From assembly GCA_000517565.1 (NCBI GenBank), contig CP007051.1:1279949-1343948 (forward strand): a DNA stretch of 64,000 bases. The letters are read 5' to 3'. The position numbers and the translations under genes were made by a program. Shown here piece by piece: positions 24,687-33,665 of the stretch (positions are counted from its first letter, which is position 1; each line of letters begins with the position of its first letter). Source of the DNA: Desulfurella acetivorans A63. GTDB taxonomy: Bacteria > Campylobacterota_A > Desulfurellia > Desulfurellales > Desulfurellaceae. The notes below the pieces were generated by a model. That model was not told the origin of the DNA and did not search any database. It worked only from the letters and a program-made list of their open reading frames with translations.

Positions 24687-25396
24687 TTAATCTCCCCCTT
24701 TTGAAAACTCTTTACTATATCATCTACTTCTTTGTCAATCTGGTCTTTTTTAGATTCATCTACAATTGTTTTTGCTACGCGGGCTCTAATTTTTTTACCT
24801 GACGAAAACCAGTTATTTAAATACTCGTGTAAAGCTTGAATTACACTTATTACTTTTTCTATCTTTTGTCTTGTAATATCCTGAAATTGCAACAAATCCA
24901 TAGAATCAAATATGTAATTTTTTAATTCTTCATGTGTTGCTTGAATTTCATCAAAAATTTTTAAAACATTTGCAAAATACTCATAATTTTGTTTTACTGC
25001 TGCTTTTGGAAATGCGCTGATAAAAAGATCCATAAATTTTTTATGTTCGTCAAGGTAAGGTTTAATTTTTTTCAATTCCGCATCCATAGTATCAATTCTG
25101 CTTACTGCATTTTCAAGAAGCTCAAATAACTGGTTTACCTTTTCTTCACTTTCTCTTGTAATTTCATCAAGCTTGTCTACAACCCTATGGTCTTCCTGGG
25201 GATAAACCACCCCTTTTAGGTGTTCAATATTTTCCGACTCTTTTTGTTGAATTTCTATAGTTGGTTCTTCAAAAGTTTCTTTTTTAAGCGTATTTTGGTT
25301 ATTTTCTTCAAATCTATCCAAAATATTTTCTATATCTTCTTTTTTTGCTGAATTAAAACTGGCAAGCAATTTATCAATTTCGTCTTGAGTACTCAT
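24683..25396 (-). CDS. cheZ: CheZ-type CheY-P phosphatase with FliM-like N-terminal peptide
   Basis: 237 residues from ATG 25396 (TGGAGGGG site); four extra upstream codons are unlikely. Long helical central region with the CheZ catalytic motif QDITRQ (Asp173, Gln177). The C-terminal VDDIVKSF resembles the CheZ tail that binds CheY. Unusually, the N-terminus STQDEIDKLLASF looks like the CheY-binding peptide of FliM (SQDEIDxLL). The protein would therefore have CheY-docking sequences at both ends. It lies between cheX and cheY. Confidence 0.88.
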   Translation of the reverse strand: MSTQDEIDKLLASFNSAKKEDIENILDRFEENNQNTLKKETFEEPTIEIQQKESENIEHLKGVVYPQEDHRVVDKLDEITRESEEKVNQLFELLENAVSRIDTMDAELKKIKPYLDEHKKFMDLFISAFPKAAVKQNYEYFANVLKIFDEIQATHEELKNYIFDSMDLLQFQDITRQKIEKVISVIQALHEYLNNWFSSGKKIRARVAKTIVDESKKDQIDKEVDDIVKSFQKGEIK

Positions 25397-25411
25397 TTTC
25401 CCCTCCAATTT

Positions 25412-25885
25412 TTAAGCCTTTTTTAATGATGCTTGTATGGCAAAATTTCCAAGCTCAGTTTCAAATGGTATAACTATTGTAGGTATACCTTTGGCTGAGC
25501 TAATAGTATGTTCTTTACCTACAATAACATTTGGTATAGATATTTTAATATGAATTTTTTTCTCATAAAAGATCTTTTTCACTCTACCTGCTATAATATT
25601 TGTTAATTCACCTATTGCATCCCTTGTGTCTGAAGAAAGTCCAAGCACCTCTTCTCCAATAAATCTTGACACTACTTTTAATGCAGTTTGCTTGGGCAAA
25701 GAAAAAGCTATTGAGCCTATTGCCTCACCAGTTATTCCAATGATGCCACTTATGTCAAAAAGTGGTTCATCTGTTTGTTTCACGTATGGTTTTGATAATT
25801 TGGGTTCAACACCTACTATATCTTTAAAAATTTCTGTAGTAGCTAATATAAAAGGATTTATCCAATCTGCACTGATTGTTGACAT
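25412..25885 (-). CDS. cheX: CheX-type chemotaxis phosphatase
   Basis: 157 residues of the CheC/CheX/FliY family. The active-site ExxN helix is GELTN (Glu93, Asn96), followed by IIAGRVKK. The single ExxN motif and size favour CheX over CheC. It would dephosphorylate CheY-P. Located between cheV and cheZ, giving the operon two unrelated CheY-P phosphatases. Confidence 0.88.
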   Translation of the reverse strand: MSTISADWINPFILATTEIFKDIVGVEPKLSKPYVKQTDEPLFDISGIIGITGEAIGSIAFSLPKQTALKVVSRFIGEEVLGLSSDTRDAIGELTNIIAGRVKKIFYEKKIHIKISIPNVIVGKEHTISSAKGIPTIVIPFETELGNFAIQASLKKA

Positions 25886-25894
25886 TTTTAAAAC

Positions 25895-26866
25895 CTATTT
25901 AACATTGTTTGTAACAGCTCTTACAAACTCTTCTGCAATAAATTTTGTACAAAAATCATCAGCTCCTACAGATTTTGCTTTTGCTAAATTAGCACCCCCA
26001 GATAAAGATGTATTAACAACAACAGGCAAAGATTCAAATCTTGGGTCTTCTTTTATCTTTTTTGTCAGCGTAAAACCATCCATGTTTGGCATTTCCACAT
26101 CAGTAATCACCAAATCCACCATAGATTTAATATTTCCATTGGACGATTCATAAAGTGTATTTAAAAGCTCCCAGGCTTCCTGACCATCTTTTGTTTCGTA
26201 GAGTTTTTCTGTTATAGGTTTTATAGCTTCTTTTATAATCTTTCTTGCAATAGATGAATCATCTGCTATTAAAACATTGGCTTTTCTGGAAATTTTAACA
26301 TTTGACATATCTTTTTCTATTCTTTGTACATTTTCTGTTCCAAATATGCCAAGCTCCTCGCAAATTTTTTCAAAGTCAACAATTAAAAGTACTTTCTCTT
26401 TATCATCATCATCTATGTTGTTAATCGTTCCTATAATCTTATTTTCATAATGACTGGATAATACATCATTTGGTGGCTTTATATCACTCCAGGCAAATCT
26501 TCTTATTCTTTTTGCTTCATGTACTATAAATCCAACTGTTACATTATTAAAATTAGCTACGATAATCTTTTTGTTTTTAGTAATTGATGGATCTTGAGGT
26601 TCTTTTATATTTAGCCATTTAGCTAAATTAACAATTGGAATTACCTCTCCCCTTAAATTAATCATACCTTCTAATACATCAGATTTACCATGAATACTTA
26701 TTATTTCTTTTGGGTCTGGATATTTAATTATTTCTTTTATTTTTGCTACATTTATACCGTAAATGTTTTCTTTAATGTAGCCAGATCTATCTTCAAACAT
26801 TCTAAAATCAACAAACTCAACCCTGTTTTCACCTACTCTTAAAACTTCTTTCAATTCATCGTTCAT
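25895..26866 (-). CDS. cheV: CheV: CheW-receiver coupling protein
   Basis: 323 residues. CheW domain about 15-170 (GINVAKIKEIIKYPDPKE; GMINLRGEVIPIVNLAKWL), then a receiver domain about 195-320. The receiver has intact ADDSS, VITDVEMPNMDG, NTSLSG and CTKF pocket residues. Couples receptors to CheA and is tuned by phosphorylation, probably in adaptation since no CheR/CheB is present in this operon. Its start overlaps the cheW stop by 4 bp. Confidence 0.93.
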   Translation of the reverse strand: MNDELKEVLRVGENRVEFVDFRMFEDRSGYIKENIYGINVAKIKEIIKYPDPKEIISIHGKSDVLEGMINLRGEVIPIVNLAKWLNIKEPQDPSITKNKKIIVANFNNVTVGFIVHEAKRIRRFAWSDIKPPNDVLSSHYENKIIGTINNIDDDDKEKVLLIVDFEKICEELGIFGTENVQRIEKDMSNVKISRKANVLIADDSSIARKIIKEAIKPITEKLYETKDGQEAWELLNTLYESSNGNIKSMVDLVITDVEMPNMDGFTLTKKIKEDPRFESLPVVVNTSLSGGANLAKAKSVGADDFCTKFIAEEFVRAVTNNVK

Positions 26867-27315
26867 GACTTATACCCACCTTCTTTTAGTATGGTATTGA
26901 CATCAAGCAAAATAATCAAAGCTTCGTCGAGCTTGCCTACACCTTTGATATATTTTTGAACATTTTCATTTACAGTTTCTGGAGAGTTTTCTATATTTTG
27001 ATTGTTTATATGGTATATTTTTTTTATCCTATCTACGAGGAAACCCACAGTATTATCTTCAACAGAAACAACTATTATTCTGCTATCTTGTGTTATGTCT
27101 TTAAACTTATCAAAAAATTTTTTATTTAAATCAACTATAGGAATAATTTTACCTCTTAAATTTATAACTCCAAGTACAAAATCTAATGTATTTGGTATAA
27201 AAGTTATATTTATGGGCTTTATTATTTCTGAAACATTTAAAATATCTATACCGTATGTCTCATTTTCTAGATTAAATCCCACCGCTTGCGTATAATCTGA
27301 ATTAAAACTCTCCAT
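26863..27315 (-). CDS. cheW: chemotaxis coupling protein CheW
   Basis: 150 residues, single CheW SH3-like domain. It contains YGIDILNVSEIIKPINITFIP and GVINLRGKIIPIVDLNKKF, the two signature blocks. Links receptors to CheA. ATG follows GAGGTGAGC. It sits 10 bp after the MCP gene and overlaps cheV. Confidence 0.93.
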   Translation of the reverse strand: MESFNSDYTQAVGFNLENETYGIDILNVSEIIKPINITFIPNTLDFVLGVINLRGKIIPIVDLNKKFFDKFKDITQDSRIIVVSVEDNTVGFLVDRIKKIYHINNQNIENSPETVNENVQKYIKGVGKLDEALIILLDVNTILKEGGYKS

Positions 27316-27325
27316 TTAGCTCACC

Positions 27326-28186
27326 TCAAAATTTTATCATCTTTTCTATTTTTCTATTTACATCAACCATAGTAGTTATTACACGAACGATTTTTTCTAG
27401 TGCAGTATAAATAATATTTATCCTATAAGCCAAATCATCTACAACCTTTATTTGTTCACTTATTGCTAATGAGTTTTGGGCTAAAGCTTCGCCAATAGAA
27501 TTTGATTCTTTTTGAGATTGGCTAAACAAACTTGCAAATTCATTAAAATCATTTGCAAGCGTCTCTAAAAAATTGTTGACATTTTCTACATTTTCAACGG
27601 CTTCTTCTATTTTGCTGTTAAATGTATCAAGAATTTTATTAATATTTTTTGTCATATTATCTGTTTTTGTTGCAAGTTTTCTAATTTCATCTGCAACTAC
27701 TGCAAAGCCTTTACCAGCTTCACCAACACGTGCTGCTTCAATGGCAGCATTCAATGCAAGCAGGTTTGTTTGTGAAGCAATATCTGATATTGAACCAATT
27801 ACTTCACTAATTTTTTGTGATGAAATGCTTAAGTTTTTTATACTTTCTACAAATGCACTTAGGTTTTCTTTTTTTTCTGTTATATCTTTATTGCGTTCAT
27901 CTATTTTTACTTTTAACGCAACATTATTATTATTAAATTGTTCGAAATCAGTATTTATGGATAGTAAATGCTCTGTCATAGATTTCAAGTTGCCACTCAT
28001 TTCTTCTATCGATGCAGCAAACACGTTCATCTGATCTTTAATGCCTTTTACATCGCTGTGAATTATATTAAAACTACCTTCTGTAGAATTACTAAGAATC
28101 GAATCTTTAACTACACTTTTTGCAAGTTTTGCTATTGTTTGTTTCTCATTTAGCTTATCAATATTGATTAAATTGTTTTTTTTCAT
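27326..28186 (-). CDS. cytoplasmic methyl-accepting chemotaxis protein without sensor domain
   Basis: 286 residues from ATG 28186 (AAGGTGA 5-6 bp upstream); a GTG 9 bp earlier is possible. No membrane segment. Mostly coiled coil, with the MCP signalling hairpin tip around [20 protein letters not shown] and [20 protein letters not shown]. The N-terminal ~60 residues carry no recognisable sensor domain. The gene follows the diiron oxygen-sensor gene with overlapping codons (GTGA), so it probably takes its signal from that protein or from the Cache-HAMP protein of the same operon. Confidence 0.88.
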   Translation of the reverse strand: MKKNNLINIDKLNEKQTIAKLAKSVVKDSILSNSTEGSFNIIHSDVKGIKDQMNVFAASIEEMSGNLKSMTEHLLSINTDFEQFNNNNVALKVKIDERNKDITEKKENLSAFVESIKNLSISSQKISEVIGSISDIASQTNLLALNAAIEAARVGEAGKGFAVVADEIRKLATKTDNMTKNINKILDTFNSKIEEAVENVENVNNFLETLANDFNEFASLFSQSQKESNSIGEALAQNSLAISEQIKVVDDLAYRINIIYTALEKIVRVITTMVDVNRKIEKMIKF

Positions 28187-28191
28187 TGGAT

Positions 28192-28971
28192 TCACCTTGA
28201 TATTTCATCTATAATATCGCTTCCACATCTTAAAGATTCTAACCAGCTTAGAAATGTCTTAGCTTCTTCTTTTTTAAATATAGCACCATGTTGTGGAGCT
28301 ATCATATTTATATCATACTTTCTTATGCGATTGACAAAATTTTTACATACAGCATTTGATGCCATATAACGTTTATGGAAACCTTCCATTAAAGAAACAT
28401 GACTATCGAAGTTTTCCACAAAAAGATAGGTTTTGCTGCCAAAAACCGCAGCCCCTATGTCTCCACTAAAAAGTATCTTTGAAGCAGGATCATATAAAAC
28501 ATGCTGGCCTGGTGAGTGCATAAAATGTGCTGGTATTGCTTCAAATGAATCAATTTTACCTCCATTATCTTCAATGGGAATAATACGAGAAAAATCAGTT
28601 ATGCCAAAATGTGGCAAAAATCTAACCCAAAGTTTTGAAATATACACATTAGCGTTTGTTATAGAAAGCCACATTGCAATGCCACTTGAAACATCAGGAT
28701 CTTGATGAGTATAAAAGATATTCTTAATATCATTAAGATCAATATACCTGCTCACATTCGCAACAACTTTTGGGAATACGTGAACGCCACCTGGGTCAAG
28801 TAATGTTCCTTTGCCATTTGATATAATTAAATATTGATTAACCTGGATAAAGCCACCTTTTATATCAGATTCATCCCACCCAAGCCATATAAATTTATGA
28901 CCTGATTCTTCAAATAGTACTTCACCGTTTGATATATTTACCTGTTCGTTTGACAAATTGATATAACCCAT
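28192..28971 (-). CDS. oxygen-binding diiron protein (metallo-beta-lactamase fold), chemotaxis-linked ODP
   Basis: 259 residues. Metallo-beta-lactamase fold of the flavodiiron type without the flavodoxin domain. Metal ligands are visible as His89-x-Asp91-x-Asp93 (THQDPD), His152 (FMHSPG), Asp171 (FSGDIG) and His228 (PQHG). Such stand-alone diiron proteins were described in Treponema denticola as O2/Fe sensors linked to CheA signalling. Here the gene lies between cheA (2 bp upstream) and an MCP lacking its own sensor. Sensing O2 for aerotaxis or oxygen avoidance is the best inference; O2 or NO reduction is less likely without a flavin domain. Confidence 0.85.
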   Translation of the reverse strand: MGYINLSNEQVNISNGEVLFEESGHKFIWLGWDESDIKGGFIQVNQYLIISNGKGTLLDPGGVHVFPKVVANVSRYIDLNDIKNIFYTHQDPDVSSGIAMWLSITNANVYISKLWVRFLPHFGITDFSRIIPIEDNGGKIDSFEAIPAHFMHSPGQHVLYDPASKILFSGDIGAAVFGSKTYLFVENFDSHVSLMEGFHKRYMASNAVCKNFVNRIRKYDINMIAPQHGAIFKKEEAKTFLSWLESLRCGSDIIDEISR

Positions 28972-28973
28972 AA

Positions 28974-31397
28974 TTATACTCCTCCTTTTTTATCAGGATT
29001 TATTTTTTTGTTTAATAATTTCTTTATATTTTCTATATTTGACTTCTGATTTAAACCTATTAACGCATTCAAACTTGTATCTTCAAAACGGGATTTATCT
29101 GACTGTAAATCTTCACTTAAACCTACAATGTATGATTTTTTAGTTGCAGGAAGCTCTCTTATATCGTTTATTAAATCTATTGCATTTGGCATAGATAGAT
29201 CTAAAAAAACAATACTTGATGGGTGAGAATACAAGGAAGCAATATTATCACTAAAAAGTATATTGTACTCTGCAAAATTTTCTTTTATAAACATAAATTC
29301 TTCAAGATTAGCTTTATTTGAAATAACTAAAGCATTTTGCAAAAATTCTTTTTGATCTGCTGTATGAGAAGCTATATTAACGGATAATTTTGAAGCTTGC
29401 TTTACTATTGAAACTACGTCCAATATTAATGCAACGCTCCCATCGCCCATAATTGTTGCACCGGCAATTGATTTAACTTTACCTAAATAATTTCCAAGAG
29501 GTTTTATTACGACTTCTTCTTGGTTAACAAGTGCATCAACAACTAAACCTAACTGTTTTTCTGCAGATGAAACAATAACAACATATATCTCATCTTTATT
29601 TAGTGTTTTTTTGCCTTGAGATATTCTCAGTATATCACCCAAATAAACAAGTGGTACAATAGAACCTCTTAAGCGTAAAACATCCTTGTTTTGAACATGC
29701 TCAATATCTGATAATGCAATTCTTACGGTTTCTATAACATTTGCTAAAGGTATGGCAAATAGACTTCCTGCCACTTTAACAAGCAGTGACTGAATGATCG
29801 CCAATGTTAAAGGTATTTTTATAATTATTTTTGTGCCTATGTTTGGTTGTGATGTTATTGTTATAATGCCGTTTAGTTTTTCAATGTTTGTTTTTACAAC
29901 ATCCATACCAACTCCACGGCCAGAAATGCTCGAAACTTGATTTGCAGTAGAAAAACCTGGCAAAAAGACAAGATTAAAAATATCGTTTTCACTCATTAAA
30001 GATGCCTCTTGCTCTGTAATAATACCATTTTCTATGGCTTTTTGCTTGATTTTTTCTTTATCCATACCTCTGCCATCATCTTCTACACTAATTACTATAT
30101 GGTTTCCTTCCTGAGAAGCTGAAAGCTTTAAGGTCCCAATTTTATTTTTACCTTTTTGAATTCGCTCACTTGGAGATTCTATACCATGGTCAATTGCATT
30201 TCTAATTAAATGAACAAAGGGCTCATTAATTTCTTCTACAATACTTTTGTCAAGTTCTGTTTCGGCACCTTCTATAACAAGATTTACTTCTTTATTTAAA
30301 TCCCTGCAAATATCCCTTACAACCCTTGGAAATTTATTGAAAACTTTACCTATTTCAACCATTCTGGTTTTCATTATAGCCATTTGTAAATCAGTAGTAA
30401 CAAGCGTTATTTGAGACGAAATATTTGAAAGACTATCTGAAATATCGTCATTTTCATTTTGTTCTGAAACAATATTTGCAAGCCTTACAAGCCTGTTTTT
30501 TGCTAAAACCAACTCACCCGCCAAATCCATCAAATCATCTAACTTTTTAACATCCACCCTAATAGTTTGCTTGTCAAGGTCCTGTTTTGATTTATCCTGG
30601 GGCTCTTTATTGGACATGATTTTTTGAGATTCAACTTCTTCAACCTTGCTTTGTGTTAAGGTTTGCGTATCAATTCTTTCAGATTGTTTGCTGGTTTGAG
30701 TATCTTTTGTTTCTTGAGTTTTATTATTTTGTTGTTTAGCTTTCCTTCGTTCTTTATCTTCTTTTATTCTTTGTTCTAAAAGTTTTTGAATTTCAGCATT
30801 GAGTTCTTCGTCCGTTAAATTTGTTTTTTTGGCTGGCACAGGTTCTTCTTGAATCTCTTCTATTTGAAGTTTAATTATATCATTTTCGCTTTCAATAACA
30901 GATTCTTGCACTTGTTCTTGAAGTTCTTTGGATTCTTGAGGTTGTGAAGGTTCTTCAATAAGTTTTTCTTCAGAGTCTTTTTGTATTGTATCTATCTGGC
31001 TTGGTTTATTTTGGGCTTTTAATAGTTTATGTATTTCTTGCTCTATATCTATATCATCAATGGATTGGTTTTGTTTTATTGCTTCAAGCATTGCCTTGAG
31101 TTTGTCAACACTCATTAGTATTGCATCCATAATTGATGGTGTTAATTCTAACTCAAAGCGTCTAAGAGAATTCAATAAATCTTCAAGCTTGTGCGTAAGT
31201 TCAGTCATCTTTTCAAAACCTAAAAAGCTTGAAGAACCTTTTATTGTATGAAACGCCCTAAAAACTTTGTTTAACAAATCTGCATCTGTCGGTGATTTTT
31301 CAAGTGCTACCAAATCTTCATCAAGACCTTCTAAGAGTTCTTCTGTTTCAACAACAAAATCTTTTAATATTTCATCCATTTCATTAAAACTACTCAT
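28974..31397 (-). CDS. cheA: chemotaxis histidine kinase CheA with C-terminal receiver-like domain
   Basis: 807 residues from ATG 31397 (AAGGAGAATGAAA upstream). Hpt domain with His50 (AFHTIKGSSSF). A Gln/Glu/Lys-rich low-complexity linker (about 125-280) occupies the place where a P2 domain normally sits. Then dimerisation, ATPase (EPFVHLIRNAIDHGIE, GRGVGMDVVKTNIEK) and CheW-like domains. The last ~120 residues resemble a receiver: FLDLSMPNAID keeps the Asp but the acidic pair is lost (VISNK) and the Lys loop is altered. It is therefore a degenerate version of the CheA-receiver fusion common in Campylobacterota. Confidence 0.93.
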   Translation of the reverse strand: MSSFNEMDEILKDFVVETEELLEGLDEDLVALEKSPTDADLLNKVFRAFHTIKGSSSFLGFEKMTELTHKLEDLLNSLRRFELELTPSIMDAILMSVDKLKAMLEAIKQNQSIDDIDIEQEIHKLLKAQNKPSQIDTIQKDSEEKLIEEPSQPQESKELQEQVQESVIESENDIIKLQIEEIQEEPVPAKKTNLTDEELNAEIQKLLEQRIKEDKERRKAKQQNNKTQETKDTQTSKQSERIDTQTLTQSKVEEVESQKIMSNKEPQDKSKQDLDKQTIRVDVKKLDDLMDLAGELVLAKNRLVRLANIVSEQNENDDISDSLSNISSQITLVTTDLQMAIMKTRMVEIGKVFNKFPRVVRDICRDLNKEVNLVIEGAETELDKSIVEEINEPFVHLIRNAIDHGIESPSERIQKGKNKIGTLKLSASQEGNHIVISVEDDGRGMDKEKIKQKAIENGIITEQEASLMSENDIFNLVFLPGFSTANQVSSISGRGVGMDVVKTNIEKLNGIITITSQPNIGTKIIIKIPLTLAIIQSLLVKVAGSLFAIPLANVIETVRIALSDIEHVQNKDVLRLRGSIVPLVYLGDILRISQGKKTLNKDEIYVVIVSSAEKQLGLVVDALVNQEEVVIKPLGNYLGKVKSIAGATIMGDGSVALILDVVSIVKQASKLSVNIASHTADQKEFLQNALVISNKANLEEFMFIKENFAEYNILFSDNIASLYSHPSSIVFLDLSMPNAIDLINDIRELPATKKSYIVGLSEDLQSDKSRFEDTSLNALIGLNQKSNIENIKKLLNKKINPDKKGGV

Positions 31398-32580
31398 TTT
31401 CATTCTCCTTTTTAATGTTAATATCACCTAAGTTAGCAAGTGTTTGAGCTAAAGCATCCATTAAATTATTTACAGATTTAACCAATTCACCTAGTTCATC
31501 ATTGCTTTCGTATGTTATGCGTTTTGATACATCTCCCATGATAATTGAGTTAATTGTATTTGTAGCATCCAAAATTGGCTTTACTATTTTATTTGATGCC
31601 CACATACTGAAAAACAATGCTATCAAAATTGTAATTACACTAAAAAAAGAAAAAATTCCAAGCATCAAAATCGTTTTTGAGTTGATTTGTTTATTAAGTC
31701 TAGTAACATCTTCCATTAGACTATTGATTGGTAATGTTAAGCCTAATCCCCACCCCGTTTTAGGTATTGAAGTATATCCAACGTATTTTTCAACACCACG
31801 AAATGTATAAGAAGATGTACCGGTTTTTCCTTTTAAAATAAAATTTCTCATTAAATATGCTAATTTATCTCCATTTTCAGGGTTTGTTAAATCTACATGG
31901 TCTTTCAACGTAATAAGAGGATGTTCTTTAACCTTTGGATCAAACACAAGCACACCTTTATGGTCTGTCATCCATAGATATTTATCACTCATAGGTCTAA
32001 TTTGTGCACTTTGCAAAATAGAAAATATACCTGAAGGATCTATTTCAAAAAGAATATATCCTTCATCTTTAAATGGAAATAAAAAAGAAAAGTAAGCATT
32101 TTTATCTTTCTCTAAATAAAAATCGACAAAGTAATCATTATTTGAAAACCTTTTATATTCTCCTGCTTTAATTTGATTGATAGCGCCTTCAAAAGTTGCA
32201 CCTTTTGGATATGAATAAATAATAGAAAAATTTTTATCTAACATAGCTATACCTTTTATATTTAAATCTCTACTTGTCACAGTATAAATATTTGGTATGT
32301 ATTTTGTCGGATCTTTTGCGTTTGACAAAAAATTAACAGTAGAAGCACACATTTTTTCTTTTATATTTAAATTTGCTTCTATAATCCTTGCATAACTTTT
32401 AACTTCATCTTCAAGATAATGATTTGCTTGTATTGCAAAAACATTCTTGCTTGAGTTTATAAAAAAGCTTCGAAGAGAAAAGAGGTTATATAATGAAATT
32501 AAACTAAAAAGTACAGAAACTATAAGCATTATAGAAAAAGTATATGCTACTATTTTTGTTTTTATACTTCTTTTAAACAA
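31390..32580 (-). CDS. membrane Cache-HAMP sensor lacking any output domain
   Basis: 396 residues. TM1 about 10-30, extracytoplasmic Cache-type ligand domain about 40-290 (PNIYTVTSRDLNIKGIAMLD; KYLWMTDHKGVLVFDP; VGYTSIPKTGWGLGL), TM2 about 300-330, then a HAMP domain (KIVKPILDATNTINSIIMGD, YESNDELGELVKSVNNLMD). It ends ~20 residues after HAMP, with no MCP, kinase or GGDEF domain. The start is TTG at 32580 with AGAGG upstream, overlapping the histidine kinase stop; its stop overlaps cheA by 8 bp. It looks like the sensor half of a chemoreceptor whose signalling half could be the MCP at 27326-28186. Confidence 0.85.
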   Translation of the reverse strand: MFKRSIKTKIVAYTFSIMLIVSVLFSLISLYNLFSLRSFFINSSKNVFAIQANHYLEDEVKSYARIIEANLNIKEKMCASTVNFLSNAKDPTKYIPNIYTVTSRDLNIKGIAMLDKNFSIIYSYPKGATFEGAINQIKAGEYKRFSNNDYFVDFYLEKDKNAYFSFLFPFKDEGYILFEIDPSGIFSILQSAQIRPMSDKYLWMTDHKGVLVFDPKVKEHPLITLKDHVDLTNPENGDKLAYLMRNFILKGKTGTSSYTFRGVEKYVGYTSIPKTGWGLGLTLPINSLMEDVTRLNKQINSKTILMLGIFSFFSVITILIALFFSMWASNKIVKPILDATNTINSIIMGDVSKRITYESNDELGELVKSVNNLMDALAQTLANLGDINIKKENENE

Positions 32581-33607
32581 CGCTTAACCTCTGTATGCGC
32601 ATTCTCGAGCGCTTTTCTATTGGTAAAATTAACTTTACAGTTGTTGTATTATTGCGTGATATTATACGCAGTCTACCTTTGTGAGCTTGTACTATTAGTT
32701 TTGATATAAATAAACCCAAACCTACATTTTTGGGTTTTGTGGAATAAAACGGTGTAAATAACATGCTTAGTCTTTCTTTATCAATTCCACCGCCATTATC
32801 TTTTATGCTGATTATAATATTATTGTCTTCTTTTTGACAAGACATAAAAATATTACCTTTTTCTTCAATTGATTCATAAGCATTTTTTAAAATTTCTTCT
32901 AAAACTAAACCAAAAAGTTTTTTATCCAAAAAAAGACTACTATTACAATTAAAATTATAACTATAATCAATAAACTTTGCGGTATTTTCTTTCCTAAAAT
33001 TCTCAAAAGCACTATTTAAAAATTCATCAATACTAACTTTTTCTAATTTTAATTCAGAAGCATTGTTTATTATTTCAATATCAAGTACAACTTTCATTAT
33101 TTTTGAAAACTCATTCTGTATGGATTCAATATAAGGCTCAATCTCTTTCTTTAAATCATTTGGTAATTTCTTTTTGATAAGGTTTAAAAAACCACTTATT
33201 GACATTATAGGATTTCTTAGAACATGTGCAATACCTTGAGAAATATATTTTAAATAACTATAATTAAGATTTTTTTGACTTAAACTAAGTTTACTAAATC
33301 CTGAAAGAACTATTATTTCAAAAACAAAAAACTCACTATTTTTAAAAACATTAATATAACAAAACTGTATCTTTTCATTCTTATCAATAAAGCGTATAAA
33401 GTTTTTATATGTACCTTCTTTATTTAATACATCTAATAAATTTTCAAAAAATATTTTTCGATCATCAGGTTGAAAAATATTTCTCACATCATCGTCAACC
33501 TTGATATTGAAACGCTCCTTAGCTTTAGCATTTGAGTACACAACTTTATTATTTTTATCAAAAACTACTATACAGCTTTCAAGAAAATCAAAAATCTCTA
33601 CATTCAC
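32573..33607 (-). CDS. soluble PAS-type sensor histidine kinase
   Basis: 344 residues, no membrane segment. N-terminal PAS-like domain about 5-100 (VVFDKNNKVVYSNAKAKERF). Phospho-accepting helix with His128 in GIAHVLRNPIMSISGF, and an ATPase domain with the N box EEILKNAYESIEE, DNGGGI and GLGLFISKLIVQAH. It is the first gene of the chemotaxis operon, directly ahead of the Cache-HAMP protein that has no output domain. No dedicated response regulator is adjacent apart from CheV and CheY. Confidence 0.88.
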   Translation of the reverse strand: MNVEIFDFLESCIVVFDKNNKVVYSNAKAKERFNIKVDDDVRNIFQPDDRKIFFENLLDVLNKEGTYKNFIRFIDKNEKIQFCYINVFKNSEFFVFEIIVLSGFSKLSLSQKNLNYSYLKYISQGIAHVLRNPIMSISGFLNLIKKKLPNDLKKEIEPYIESIQNEFSKIMKVVLDIEIINNASELKLEKVSIDEFLNSAFENFRKENTAKFIDYSYNFNCNSSLFLDKKLFGLVLEEILKNAYESIEEKGNIFMSCQKEDNNIIISIKDNGGGIDKERLSMLFTPFYSTKPKNVGLGLFISKLIVQAHKGRLRIISRNNTTTVKLILPIEKRSRMRIQRLSVV

Positions 33608-33636
33608 ATAACAATCCTCTTGCTTTGACTAAATTC

Positions 33637-33665
33637 AATATACCATAATTTTACTCATTTATCAA
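33637..33665 (-). promoter_or_regulatory. sigma-70 promoter of the chemotaxis operon, partly inside purB
   Basis: Minus strand TTGATA (plus 33660-33665), 17-bp spacer, TATATT (plus 33637-33642), about 30 bp before the kinase ATG. The -35 box lies in the last codons of purB. Confidence 0.6.

Noticed and set aside
25626-26153. 175-residue plus-strand frame spanning cheX/cheV
   Set aside because: Runs across two real genes on the other strand; low-complexity Ser-rich translation typical of antisense frames.
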